A stretch of 64,000 bases of DNA, taken from contig NZ_SWKK01000009.1 of the NCBI RefSeq assembly GCF_005144745.1, positions 1 to 64,000 of the forward strand, written 5' to 3'. How positions within the stretch are numbered: position 1 is the stretch's first letter; each line of letters starts with the position of its first letter. A program made the position numbers and the translations under genes. The notes beneath the pieces were generated by a model, which saw nothing but the letters and a program-made list of their open reading frames with translations, was not told the origin of the DNA and searched no databases. Positions 55,620 through 64,000 of this stretch are shown piece after piece. This DNA comes from Flavobacterium sp. ASW18X (GTDB taxonomy: Bacteria > Bacteroidota > Bacteroidia > Flavobacteriales > Flavobacteriaceae).

Positions 55620-57923
55620 ATGAATCAAGATTACATTAAGGCCAATCCCTGGTCCATTATAGAGGAGGGTTTTGACAAGGAGCGTGTACAATCTTCAGAA
55701 AGTTTATTCAGTATTGGTAACGGAGCTATGGGGCAACGTGCCAATTTTGAGGAGAATTATACGGGAGAAACTTTTCAGGGGAGTTACATAGCCGGAGTAT
55801 ATTATCCAGATAAGACCAAAGTTGGATGGTGGAAAAATGGTTATCCTGAGTATTTCGCCAAAGTATTAAACGCTCCTAATTGGATTGGGATAGGAATTTC
55901 GGTTGATGGAGAGGAGCTAGATTTAAATACATGTACCGATGTAAGTGGATTCAGAAGAGAATTGAATATGCAAGAAGGGTGGTACAAGCGTCAATTTAAT
56001 GCTACTCTGGCCAATGGTATAGCAATTACTGTAACTACTACCCGTTTTCTAAGTTTAACTATGGATGAGGTTGGAGCTATTTCATATAATATCACCCTAA
56101 ATAATAAGGATGCAAAGGTTGTCGTTTCTCCATATATAGATTCGGGTATAACCAACAGGGATACCAATTGGAATGACCAGTTTTGGAATACAACAAGTGT
56201 AAAAATTAAGGATAATAGAGCTTTTATAGAGGCGCATACCTTAAAAACTAATTTTGCCACTTGTACTTTTATGCAAAGCAATGTAGCAGTAGAGGGTACG
56301 GAGGTAGTTTTAGAGGATTCTGAAAGCAAGGAAACGTCTGCTTCTCTTAGTTATATTGCAAATGCTAAAAAAGGAGAAACCGTATCCATTACTAAGTTTG
56401 GTGGGTACACAGTATCTACTAATCATAAGGCTTCTGCGTTGGTAGACGCAGCTAATTCGGTTTTAGATAGGGCTACAAAAATTGGTTTTGAACAACTACT
56501 AGAAGACCAAAAACAAGCGTGGGCCAAAATATGGAGTATGAGTGATATTACTATTGATGGCGATGTAAAGGCGCAACAAGGTATTCGCTTTAATATTTTC
56601 CAACTAAATCAGACCTATTTAGGTACGGATTCTAGGCTAAACATTGGGCCAAAAGGTTTTACAGGCGAAAAGTATGGTGGTAGCACCTATTGGGACACGG
56701 AAGCTTACTGTTTGCCGTTTTACATGGCTACCAAAGACCAAACAGTTGCTCGTAAACTTTTAAAATACCGTTACAATCATCTAGAGAAGGCTATTGAGAA
56801 TGCAGAAAAATTAGGGTTTTCTAATGGAGCTGCATTGTACCCTATGGTAACTATGAATGGTGAGGAATGCCATAACGAGTGGGAGATAACCTTTGAGGAA
56901 ATTCACAGAAATGGGGCGATAGCTTTTGCTATTTTTAATTATTACAGATATACAGGAGATTACAGTTACATTCCAGAAATGGGCTTAGAAGTACTCATAG
57001 GTATCGCAAGGTTTTGGCAACAGCGTGCTAACTACAGCGCACAAAAAAATAAATATGTTATACTTGGAGTAACGGGGCCTAATGAATATGAGAACAACGT
57101 AAATAACAACTGGTATACCAACTACTTGGCAAAATGGTGCATAGATTATACGCTAGAACAGATTGCTAAAGTTAAGGAAGGATACCATGAGGATTATGAG
57201 CGTATCATGGGGCATACTAAACTTACGGACAACGAGCTAGACCAATGGAAAAAAGTGGCAAAAGACATGTATTTTCCGTTTGATGAGGATTTGCAAGTGT
57301 ACCTACAACAAGATGGTTTTTTAGATAAAGAAATGGTTCAGGTAAAAGATTTACCGCGTTCAGAGAGGCCCATTAACCAAAAATGGAGTTGGGACCGTAT
57401 TCTACGTTCACCTTACATAAAACAAGCAGATACCTTACAAGGCTTCTACTTTTTTGAAGACCAGTTTACCCAAGAAGAATTAGAAAGACACTTTGATTTT
57501 TATGAGCCATTTACGGTACATGAGTCTTCTCTGTCTCCATGTGTGCATAGTATACAAGCAGCCAAGCTAGGGCGTATGGACCAAGCATATACCTTTTACC
57601 TAAGAACATCTAGATTAGATTTAGATGATTATAATAAAGAAGTGGAAGAAGGATTGCATATCACCTCCATGGCTGGGACTTGGATGAGTATTGTAGAAGG
57701 TTTTGGTGGTATGCGCGTTATAGAAGATAAGCTATGCTTTACGCCACAAATACCAAAAGAGTGGGATGCCTATTCTTTTAAAATTAATTTTAGAGATAGA
57801 ATTATTAAGGTGACCGTATCTAAGGAAGGTTCTTTTTATGAGCTTACAGGGGATGAAGAAATGTCTATCCGAGTACATGGTGAACGTGTAGTTTTACAAC
57901 CGGGTAAAAATGTAGCGGTATAA
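55620..57923 (+). CDS. GH65 family glycoside phosphorylase, probably maltose phosphorylase
   Basis: This 767-residue cytoplasmic enzyme (no signal peptide) has an N-terminal beta-sandwich (residues 1-270) and an (alpha/alpha)6 catalytic barrel. ALYPMVTMNGEECHNEWEI is followed by GVTGPNEYENNVNNNWYTNY, in which Glu488 (by sequence position about 488) is the proposed general acid. SLSPCVHSIQAAKLGRMDQA lies near the phosphate site. The pattern is that of maltose phosphorylases, yielding beta-glucose 1-phosphate and glucose. Kojibiose, trehalose or glucosylglycerol phosphorolysis is less likely but not excluded. A beta-phosphoglucomutase, usually adjacent in such loci, is missing from the window. 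The stop overlaps the GH13 start by one base. Confidence 0.88.
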   Translation: MNQDYIKANPWSIIEEGFDKERVQSSESLFSIGNGAMGQRANFEENYTGETFQGSYIAGVYYPDKTKVGWWKNGYPEYFAKVLNAPNWIGIGISVDGEELDLNTCTDVSGFRRELNMQEGWYKRQFNATLANGIAITVTTTRFLSLTMDEVGAISYNITLNNKDAKVVVSPYIDSGITNRDTNWNDQFWNTTSVKIKDNRAFIEAHTLKTNFATCTFMQSNVAVEGTEVVLEDSESKETSASLSYIANAKKGETVSITKFGGYTVSTNHKASALVDAANSVLDRATKIGFEQLLEDQKQAWAKIWSMSDITIDGDVKAQQGIRFNIFQLNQTYLGTDSRLNIGPKGFTGEKYGGSTYWDTEAYCLPFYMATKDQTVARKLLKYRYNHLEKAIENAEKLGFSNGAALYPMVTMNGEECHNEWEITFEEIHRNGAIAFAIFNYYRYTGDYSYIPEMGLEVLIGIARFWQQRANYSAQKNKYVILGVTGPNEYENNVNNNWYTNYLAKWCIDYTLEQIAKVKEGYHEDYERIMGHTKLTDNELDQWKKVAKDMYFPFDEDLQVYLQQDGFLDKEMVQVKDLPRSERPINQKWSWDRILRSPYIKQADTLQGFYFFEDQFTQEELERHFDFYEPFTVHESSLSPCVHSIQAAKLGRMDQAYTFYLRTSRLDLDDYNKEVEEGLHITSMAGTWMSIVEGFGGMRVIEDKLCFTPQIPKEWDAYSFKINFRDRIIKVTVSKEGSFYELTGDEEMSIRVHGERVVLQPGKNVAV

Positions 57924-59800
57924 TGAAGTTGAGCCGAGTAGTATTGGTATTGCTTAGTCTTATTATGGTATCTTGTGTAGATAATAAAAAGAACACACAG
58001 GAGCCTTTTCCTAACACGTCTAATCGTATGAAGAAGAAAGTTGTTTATCAAGTTTTTACAAGATTGTTTGGTAATACCAATACTACTAATAAGCCCTGGG
58101 GCACCTTAGAAGAAAATGGCGTAGGTAAGTTCGCAGATTTTGATGCTACTGCTCTTAAAGCTATTAAAGACTTAGGAGTTACTCATATATGGTACACAGG
58201 GGTGCCGCACCATGCACTAATAAATGATTACACGGCTATTGGTATTTCTAATGACGACCCAGATGTAGTAAAGGGCAGAGCCGGTTCTCCCTATGCTGTA
58301 AAAGATTATTACAATGTAAATCCAGATTTAGCGGTAAATCCAGCAAATAGATTACAAGAGTTTGAGGCCTTAATTGAGCGTACGCACAAAGAGGGGCTTA
58401 AGGTAGTAATAGACATAGTTCCCAATCATGTGGCTCGTAAATATGAAGGGCTAACTAATCCAGAAGGGATTGATAGTTTTGGAGCAAAAGACGATACGTC
58501 TGTTGCCTATGCACGTGATAATAACTTTTATTACTTGCCGGGGGAAGCTTTTAAAGTACCTGAATGGAAGAATAATTATGTCCCGTTAGGTGGGTCACAG
58601 AATAAAAATTCTGACGGCGGTTTTGTAGAAGTCCCGGCTAAATGGACAGGCAATGGCTCTCGCTTGGCACAGCCAGATTTTAATGATTGGTATGAGACTG
58701 TTAAGGTAAATTATAGTATAAAACCGGATGGGACCAGAGATTTTGATTCCTTACCAGACGCTTATGCCAATATGGATTACAAAGCGCATTTTACCTTTTG
58801 GGAAAATAAGGACGTACCAGATTCTTGGGTAAAATTTAAAGATATTGCTTTGTACTGGTTAGAAAAAGGTGTGGACGGATTTAGGTTTGATATGGCAGAG
58901 ATGGTCCCCGTAGAGTTTTGGAGTTATATGAATAGTAGCATCAAAATGAAAAAACCAGATGCATTTTTATTGGCAGAAGTTTACAACCCTTCCTTATACA
59001 GAGAATACCTGTTTAAAGGAAAGATGGATTATTTGTATGATAAAGTAGAGCTGTACGATAGTCTTAAACATATTATGAAAGGTTACGGTTGGACGGACCA
59101 TATACACACCGTGCAATCTGGCATGGCAGATATAGAACACCATATGCTTCGCTTTTTAGAAAATCATGACGAGCAGCGAATAGCAAGTCCAGAATTTGCA
59201 GGTGATGCAAATTTAGCGAAACCAGCCATGGTGGTTTCTGCTACTTTAAGTACTGCACCTACCATGATATATTTTGGTCAAGAAGTTGGAGAAGATGGTT
59301 CAGAAGATGCTGGTTTTGGCTCGCCCTCTAGAACATCAATCTTTGACTATATTGGTGTACCTGCACATCAACGTTGGATGAATAACAAAAAGTTTGATGG
59401 AGGCCTATCTACGGATAATGAAAAGCAGTTACGCGATTTTTACAGCAGACTTTTAAACTTCACCATTAATAGTGATGCTTTAATGGGCCAATACCAAGAA
59501 ATACACTATTACAATAAAGAACATACCCCAAGTTATGACCATCGTATCTATAGTTTTGTACGTTGGTCAGCAACGGAAAAGCTTATAATTGTTTCAAATT
59601 TTGATGCAGAAAAATCATACGACATCAACTTAAAGCTATCTCCAGATGTAGTTGAAAAGTGGGCATTAAAAAATGGAGAAATACCTTTAAAAGAGCAATT
59701 GTATGGTCAATTTAATCCTTCGCTTAAAATAGAAAATAGGGTTGGTTATATACCTTTACAAATAGCGCCATTACAATCCTTTATTTTTAAGTTGCCCTAA
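57923..59800 (+). CDS. GH13 alpha-amylase-family lipoprotein
   Basis: This 625-residue lipoprotein (LIMVSCVDNKK, Cys18) has a TIM-barrel catalytic domain. The four GH13 regions are visible: DIVPNHVAR, GFRFDMAEMV (nucleophile Asp), FLLAEVYNP (general acid Glu) and FLENHDEQR (transition-state Asp). The C-terminal beta domain is IYSFVRWSATEKLIIVSNFDAEKSYD. It would cut alpha-1,4-glucan or maltodextrin at the cell envelope, supplying SusCD and GH65. It overlaps the GH65 gene by one base, so it shares its transcript. Confidence 0.93.
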   Translation: MKLSRVVLVLLSLIMVSCVDNKKNTQEPFPNTSNRMKKKVVYQVFTRLFGNTNTTNKPWGTLEENGVGKFADFDATALKAIKDLGVTHIWYTGVPHHALINDYTAIGISNDDPDVVKGRAGSPYAVKDYYNVNPDLAVNPANRLQEFEALIERTHKEGLKVVIDIVPNHVARKYEGLTNPEGIDSFGAKDDTSVAYARDNNFYYLPGEAFKVPEWKNNYVPLGGSQNKNSDGGFVEVPAKWTGNGSRLAQPDFNDWYETVKVNYSIKPDGTRDFDSLPDAYANMDYKAHFTFWENKDVPDSWVKFKDIALYWLEKGVDGFRFDMAEMVPVEFWSYMNSSIKMKKPDAFLLAEVYNPSLYREYLFKGKMDYLYDKVELYDSLKHIMKGYGWTDHIHTVQSGMADIEHHMLRFLENHDEQRIASPEFAGDANLAKPAMVVSATLSTAPTMIYFGQEVGEDGSEDAGFGSPSRTSIFDYIGVPAHQRWMNNKKFDGGLSTDNEKQLRDFYSRLLNFTINSDALMGQYQEIHYYNKEHTPSYDHRIYSFVRWSATEKLIIVSNFDAEKSYDINLKLSPDVVEKWALKNGEIPLKEQLYGQFNPSLKIENRVGYIPLQIAPLQSFIFKLP

Positions 59801-59844
59801 ATAGGTTTCAAATTGTATTTTTAGGGACTGACTAAAACCTTATT

Positions 59845-60594
59845 ATGAAACTAGTATTAGGTGGTATTGCTATGGCAATACTTTTGATTTCTTGTGATAT
59901 GCAAACAACCAAACCATTAGTTATTGGGCACCGTGGTGCTATGGGGTACGAAACAGAAAACACCTTGGCCTCTGTACAAAAAGCAATGGACATGGGTGTG
60001 GATATGATTGAGATTGATGTTATTAATATTAAAAGTGGCGAAACTGTTGTTTTTCATGATAAAACGCTAGACCGTCTTGGTAATGCTGGGGGTAATATAG
60101 AGGAGTATAATCTGTACGATTTAAAGAAGGTTATTTTAGATGGTAATCATCGCATTCCTTTATTGCAAGATGTATTAAAACTGATAAACAATAAGGTGGC
60201 TTTGAACATAGAATTGAAAGGTGATGGTACTGCCAATAGAGTTAATTTTATTACAGATTACTACGTTAAAAATGGGGGTTGGGAGTGGAAAAATATAGTC
60301 ATATCTAGCTTTAACTGGGAAGAACTACGCAGGTTGAGAAAATTAAATCCTGAAATTGCTATCGCGGTTTTAACGGAAGAAGACCCAGTGGCTGCAATTG
60401 CTGTGGCAAAGGAGTTAAACGCAGTCGCTATTAATCCCTATTTTGAGGAATTAACACAGGAGAAGGTAGACAAAATACAATCAGAAGGTTTTAAAGTATT
60501 AACGTGGACGGTGAATGAACCAGCAGCTATTAAAAAAATGCAGGAGTTTGGCGTGGATGGTATTATTACCAATTATCCAGACCGCGTAAACTAA
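59845..60594 (+). CDS. Glycerophosphodiester phosphodiesterase lipoprotein
   Basis: This 249-residue protein begins with a lipoprotein signal peptide (ILLISCDMQ, Cys17). The GDPD catalytic motifs are VIGHRGAMGYETENTLAS, MIEIDV and VFHDKTLDRLG, with VALNIELKG and GVDGIITNYPDRVN at the end. It hydrolyses glycerophosphodiesters to glycerol 3-phosphate and an alcohol in the periplasm. It follows the GH13 gene by 44 bp and overlaps the next gene by one base. It may be co-transcribed with both, though a role in sugar use is not obvious. Confidence 0.92.
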   Translation: MKLVLGGIAMAILLISCDMQTTKPLVIGHRGAMGYETENTLASVQKAMDMGVDMIEIDVINIKSGETVVFHDKTLDRLGNAGGNIEEYNLYDLKKVILDGNHRIPLLQDVLKLINNKVALNIELKGDGTANRVNFITDYYVKNGGWEWKNIVISSFNWEELRRLRKLNPEIAIAVLTEEDPVAAIAVAKELNAVAINPYFEELTQEKVDKIQSEGFKVLTWTVNEPAAIKKMQEFGVDGIITNYPDRVN

Positions 60595-61862
60595 TGTTAG
60601 ATGTTCTTATCGTTGGTGGTGGTGCCTCTGGCTACTATTGTGCCATTCAAACGGCATTAGTCAATCCGCATCTTAGTATTGCCATCTTAGAACGGGGTAA
60701 ATCCGTACTTTCTAAGGTTAAAATTTCTGGTGGGGGACGTTGCAATGTTACCCATGCTGAGTTTAATCCAAAAGAACTCACCAAAAATTATCCTAGGGGA
60801 GAAAAAGAACTTCTTGGGCCTTTTCATAGTTATATGACTGGTGATGTTATGCAGTTTTTTGAAGAACGCGGAGTTGCCTTAAAAATTGAAGATGACGGTC
60901 GTATGTTTCCAGCTACCGATAGTTCGCAAACTATCATAGATTGTTTTGAGGCAGAAGTAGCTAGGTTGGGCATACAGGTACTCAAGAATAGTGCAGTGAG
61001 GCATTTAAAGCAAATAGATAGTGGCGAATGGCAGGTGCAAACCATGAATAAAGCATATCAAGCTAAAAAGATGGTTATTGCAACTGGCAGTAATCCTAAA
61101 ATGTGGCAGTTAATAGGTCAGTTAGGGCATACTATTGTTGCTCCAGTTCCCTCACTTTTTACGTTCAACATAAAAGATGAACGTATTAAAAATCTTCAAG
61201 GTGTAGCTACTAATGCTCAAGTTTCAGTACGTGAAACAACCAGTCCAACAATAGAAATTAAAGCCTTAAAAAGTAAAAAAAAGAATGACAGTTTGTTGGA
61301 GGAAGAAGGGCCGGTCCTGATTGCGCATTGGGGACTAACTGGGCCAGCCGTATTGCGGCTTTCTGCTTGGGGTGCTAGACAATTACATGTGTTAGATTAT
61401 AGATTTACATTAGTAGTAAATTGGCTGCCAGAATACAGTACGGGTTCGCTTTTACAGTTTCTAATGCATTGTAAAGAACTAGAGCCTAAAAAAACTATAC
61501 TAAAGTCAAAGGTGCTGCCCTTACCTAAAAGATTATGGAACAGTTTGGTCCATGCAGCTGGTATTTTACCTGCCGAAACGTGGGCAGATGTTAATAAACT
61601 GAAGTTAGAATCACTTAGTGAGCAAATAACAGCTTGTAACTTTAAAGTAGCGGGTAAAAGTACCTTTAAAGACGAGTTTGTAACAGCTGGCGGGGTTGAT
61701 TTAAAAGAAGTAAATTTTAAAACTATGCAAAGTAAAATGGTCGATAATCTTTATTTTGTAGGCGAGGTATTGAATGTTGATGCCATTACAGGTGGATTCA
61801 ACTTTCAGCATGCTTGGACAAGTGCTTATTTGGCCGCGCAAAGTATTGGTAAGTCATTTTAA
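60594..61862 (+). CDS. HI0933/BaiN-family FAD-dependent oxidoreductase
   Basis: This 422-residue flavoprotein has the FAD-binding motif VLIVGGGASGYYCAIQTA at the N-terminus. The family stretch KISGGGRCNVTHAEFNP and the C-terminal TAGGVDLKEVN and VGEVLNVDAITGGFNFQHAWTSAYLAAQ close the cofactor site. An inserted middle domain starts PSLFTFNIKD. Members include the bile-acid flavoenzyme BaiN, but most have no known substrate. It overlaps the GDPD gene by one base. Confidence 0.92.
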   Translation: MLDVLIVGGGASGYYCAIQTALVNPHLSIAILERGKSVLSKVKISGGGRCNVTHAEFNPKELTKNYPRGEKELLGPFHSYMTGDVMQFFEERGVALKIEDDGRMFPATDSSQTIIDCFEAEVARLGIQVLKNSAVRHLKQIDSGEWQVQTMNKAYQAKKMVIATGSNPKMWQLIGQLGHTIVAPVPSLFTFNIKDERIKNLQGVATNAQVSVRETTSPTIEIKALKSKKKNDSLLEEEGPVLIAHWGLTGPAVLRLSAWGARQLHVLDYRFTLVVNWLPEYSTGSLLQFLMHCKELEPKKTILKSKVLPLPKRLWNSLVHAAGILPAETWADVNKLKLESLSEQITACNFKVAGKSTFKDEFVTAGGVDLKEVNFKTMQSKMVDNLYFVGEVLNVDAITGGFNFQHAWTSAYLAAQSIGKSF

Positions 61863-61955
61863 GCTATTGTTTTAGGTTATTCACTTTGTCATTTACGGCA
61901 AGACATTACACATCTTGCATTAAGAATAGCTATCTTCCGCTCAATAATCAATTTT

Positions 61956-62480
61956 ATGAAAAAATATATTGTCTTTTTAAGAGGTATTAATGTCAGTGGG
62001 CAAAAGATGATAAAAATGGCTGATTTAAAATTGGCATTAGCGCCAGAGTTTGAAACAGTCATTTCTTATATACAGAGCGGGAACCTAGTGGTAGAAAGTG
62101 GATTGTCACCTTTAGAAATACAAGAAAAAATAGGAGCTATAATTCAAAAAAAATATGCCTTTGAGGTTCCAGTTATTGTAATTTCTAGTAGTGATTTAAA
62201 AGCTATCATAGACAACAATCCTTTTAAGAATCAAGAAGAAAAAAATCTTTATTTCTGCTTACTTAAAGAAAAACCGGATTCGGATATAGAGAAAAGGTTT
62301 AAGCTACTGACCTTTGAAAATGAAGAGTTTTATATGACAGCTAAATGCATCTATTTAAATTGTTGCAAAGGCTATGGTAGAGCCAAGCTCAACAACAATT
62401 ACGTTGAACAGAAATTAAAAGTGGAAGCAACGACCCGTAATTTAAAAACAATGCTCAAGATGCTAGAATTGAGCGCTTAA
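61956..62480 (+). CDS. DUF1697-family protein
   Basis: This 174-residue soluble protein has the typical start MKKYIVFLRGINVSGQKMIKMADLK and the motif TVISYIQSGNLVVES, both hallmarks of DUF1697. The family is widespread and has no established biochemical role. Its last four bases overlap the convergent tspO gene. No operon partner is evident. Confidence 0.9.
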   Translation: MKKYIVFLRGINVSGQKMIKMADLKLALAPEFETVISYIQSGNLVVESGLSPLEIQEKIGAIIQKKYAFEVPVIVISSSDLKAIIDNNPFKNQEEKNLYFCLLKEKPDSDIEKRFKLLTFENEEFYMTAKCIYLNCCKGYGRAKLNNNYVEQKLKVEATTRNLKTMLKMLELSA

Positions 62481-62953
62481 TTAAGCTCCCAAATCTTATA
62501 GTTTAGTAGCGTTGCAAAAAGTACCCAAGCAAAATAGGGTATAAGTAAATAGGCTGCTTTTTTAGACACTACTTTAAACCATTTAAAAGTTAAACCTATA
62601 AGCACAAGTAATGCTAAAATGATGGCTAAAGCCAGAGCTGGACTTTTTAATCCAAAAAAAACCATACTCCAAAGTGCATTAAGGAGTAGTTGAAAGCCAA
62701 AGTGATACAATGCCGTTTTTACCCATAAATGGTGAAAACCCTTACCCCAAACAATACCAGCGGCAACTCCCATAAGAATATATAGTATTGTCCAAACGGG
62801 TGCAAATAGCCAATTTGGTGGGTTAAAACTGGGCTTGTTTAAGGTCAAATACCAATCATTAACGGAAGATTGTGTAGCCACACTAGCTAAAAATCCTATG
62901 AACAAACATAAGATAACGGCAATCGCAATTTTAAGTATGCGTTTCTGCTTCAT
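62477..62953 (-). CDS. tspO: TspO/MBR-family tryptophan-rich sensory protein
   Basis: This 158-residue membrane protein has five helices. It carries the family pattern WYLTLNKPSFNPPNWLFAPV (compare W..L.KP.f.PP...f.pvW), the central WTILYILMGVAAGIVWGKG, and NALWSMVFFGLKSPALALA before YLLIPYFAWVLFATLLN. TspO homologues bind porphyrins and may act in stress signalling or tetrapyrrole breakdown. It is convergent with the DUF1697 gene. Confidence 0.93.
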   Translation of the reverse strand: MKQKRILKIAIAVILCLFIGFLASVATQSSVNDWYLTLNKPSFNPPNWLFAPVWTILYILMGVAAGIVWGKGFHHLWVKTALYHFGFQLLLNALWSMVFFGLKSPALALAIILALLVLIGLTFKWFKVVSKKAAYLLIPYFAWVLFATLLNYKIWELN

Positions 62954-63020
62954 GAAAAGGTATTTGTACTAAAATAGTAATTTATTTCATTTGTAAAATA
63001 GGCTTCATTTTTACAACTAG

Positions 63021-63028
63021 TATATTTG
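63021..63028 (+). promoter_or_regulatory. Putative -7 promoter box (TATATTTG) of mvaD
   Basis: TATATTTG matches TAnnTTTG and ends 16 bp before the mvaD ATG, leaving a very short leader. No -33 TTTG lies at the expected spacing. Confidence 0.5.
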
Positions 63029-63044
63029 CTAAAACGCTATTCGC

Positions 63045-64000
63045 ATGACGGAAAAGGATTTTATTCCACAATCAAATATTAGCTATCCTAAGGAGGGTAG
63101 AATCGGCTATAAGGCACCCAGTAATATTGCTTTGGTAAAATATTGGGGTAAAAAAGAAAATCAAATTCCGGCGAATCCTTCTGTCAGTTTTACATTAGAT
63201 GCCTGTGCCACAAGAACGGTAGTTACTTTTAAAGAAAAAACTCCTGCAGATGAATTTTCTTTTGATTTACTATTTGAAGGAAAACCAAAAGAAGATTTTA
63301 AACCAAAAATTGAAACTTTTTTTAATAGGGTAGCGGTCTATTTGCCTTATTTAAAAAAATATCATTTTACGATTGATACGTCTAATAGCTTTCCGCATAG
63401 TAGTGGTATTGCTTCTTCTGCGAGTGGTATGGCTGCTTTAGCACTATGTCTATTAGAAATTGAAAAGATGGCGGATGCTACAAAAGATGATAGTTATTTT
63501 GATAAAAAAGCATCATTTTTGGCTCGTTTAGGTTCTGGTAGTGCCTGTAGAAGTATTAAAGGAAGCTTAGTGCAATGGGGAAAGCATAGTGGTTTGGAGC
63601 GTAGTACGAACCTATTTGGAGTACCTTATCCGCATAAAGTGCATGAAGTTTTTAAAACCTATCATGATACAATTCTTTTAGTACACAAAGGACAAAAAAC
63701 AGTAAGTAGCACGGTTGGGCATAATTTAATGAATGGGCATCCTTATGCAAAAAGTAGATTTGTACATGCACATACTAATTTAGATGCTTTAGAAGCAGTT
63801 TTTGCAAGTGGCGACTTAGAAAAATTTATTGGGATTGTAGAAAGCGAGGCACTTACCTTGCACGCAATGATGATGAGCAGTACACCTTATTTTATTTTAA
63901 TGATGCCCAATACCTTGCAAATAATTAATGCTATTTGGGACTATAGAAAAACTACAGGGACACCAATTTGTTTTACCTTAGATGCAGGGGCTAATGTTCA
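63045..64000 (+). CDS. mvaD: Diphosphomevalonate decarboxylase (3' end beyond window)
   Basis: The first 318 codons of a GHMP-fold enzyme are present, from the ATG at 63045 to the window end; the C-terminus is missing. Motifs are KAPSNIALVKYWGKKENQIP and NPSVSFTLDACATRT at the N-terminus, the ATP-binding loop PHSSGIASSASGMAALALC, and GSGSACRSIKGSLVQWG, which places the conserved Ser and Arg of the active site. It converts mevalonate diphosphate to isopentenyl diphosphate, the last step of the mevalonate route used by Flavobacteriaceae in place of the MEP route. Confidence 0.95.
   Translation, partial: MTEKDFIPQSNISYPKEGRIGYKAPSNIALVKYWGKKENQIPANPSVSFTLDACATRTVVTFKEKTPADEFSFDLLFEGKPKEDFKPKIETFFNRVAVYLPYLKKYHFTIDTSNSFPHSSGIASSASGMAALALCLLEIEKMADATKDDSYFDKKASFLARLGSGSACRSIKGSLVQWGKHSGLERSTNLFGVPYPHKVHEVFKTYHDTILLVHKGQKTVSSTVGHNLMNGHPYAKSRFVHAHTNLDALEAVFASGDLEKFIGIVESEALTLHAMMMSSTPYFILMMPNTLQIINAIWDYRKTTGTPICFTLDAGANV

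Noticed and set aside
61888-61930. Small inverted repeat GCAAGA/TCTTGC before the DUF1697 gene
   Set aside because: Only 6 bp long with a 9-nt loop and no T-run; expected by chance.

Overview
The window is a 64 kb chromosomal segment from a member of the Bacteroidota, most likely a marine Flavobacteriaceae (a Zobellia/Maribacter/Cellulophaga-type organism). Supporting signs are AT-rich DNA, TonB-dependent receptors with an N-terminal carboxypeptidase-regulatory-like domain, a SusC/SusD pair, many short lipoprotein signal peptides, promoter -7 boxes of the Bacteroidota type TAnnTTTG, weak ribosome binding sites and TTG starts. I found no rRNA, tRNA, CRISPR array, prophage or insertion sequence. 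The species assignment is inference.

Layout. 1-4427 (minus): a lipoprotein containing a tandem duplication of about 366 residues, running off the left edge, behind a TonB-dependent receptor. 4683-6424 (plus): a PhoB/PhoR-like two-component pair. The 255-bp divergent gap between them carries TTAACA-like repeats resembling a Pho box. 6349-17770: mostly housekeeping genes (MurG-like glycosyltransferase, trmB, LysE-type exporter, alkyltransferase-like protein, Mrp, Nfu, ferredoxin-NADP reductase, 2Fe-2S ferredoxin, ABC exporter, TPM protein, penicillin-acylase-type lipoprotein). 17755-25846: a compact catabolic locus of TonB receptor, GH63 mannosyl/glucosylglycerate-hydrolase-like enzyme, sodium:solute symporter and glycerate kinase, with a divergent LacI regulator and adjacent LacI-type operators. 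I read this as a glycosylglycerate (digeneaside or glucosylglycerate) utilisation locus. 25847-39092: a secreted protein, two metallophosphoesterases (one a three-part fusion with a kinase-like domain and an outer-membrane barrel), a GAF protein, an HD-PycTM membrane protein, a propeller-like lipoprotein, a vanadium-haloperoxidase/PAP2 lipoprotein and a second symporter. 39157-54228 (minus): a 15-kb SusC-SusD operon followed by three very large FG-GAP/ASPIC lipoproteins and one small lipoprotein. 54570-59800 (plus): LacI, GH65 phosphorylase and GH13 amylase, forming the alpha-glucan side of the same locus. 59845-64000: glycerophosphodiesterase, HI0933-family flavoprotein, DUF1697, TspO and the 5' part of mvaD.

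How it works together (inference). Two nutrient loci each place a LacI gene next to an outer-membrane receptor, with a LacI-like palindrome in the divergent gap. In both operons a hairpin with a T-run sits directly behind the outer-membrane import genes and just before the downstream genes, which suggests the importer is made in excess over what follows. In the first locus the cargo would cross the outer membrane through the TonB receptor and the inner membrane through the symporter. It would be split in the cytoplasm to hexose and glycerate, and the glycerate would then be phosphorylated into glycolysis. In the second, maltodextrin-like substrates would be captured by SusCD with the surface FG-GAP lipoproteins, trimmed by the GH13 lipoprotein and phosphorolysed by GH65.
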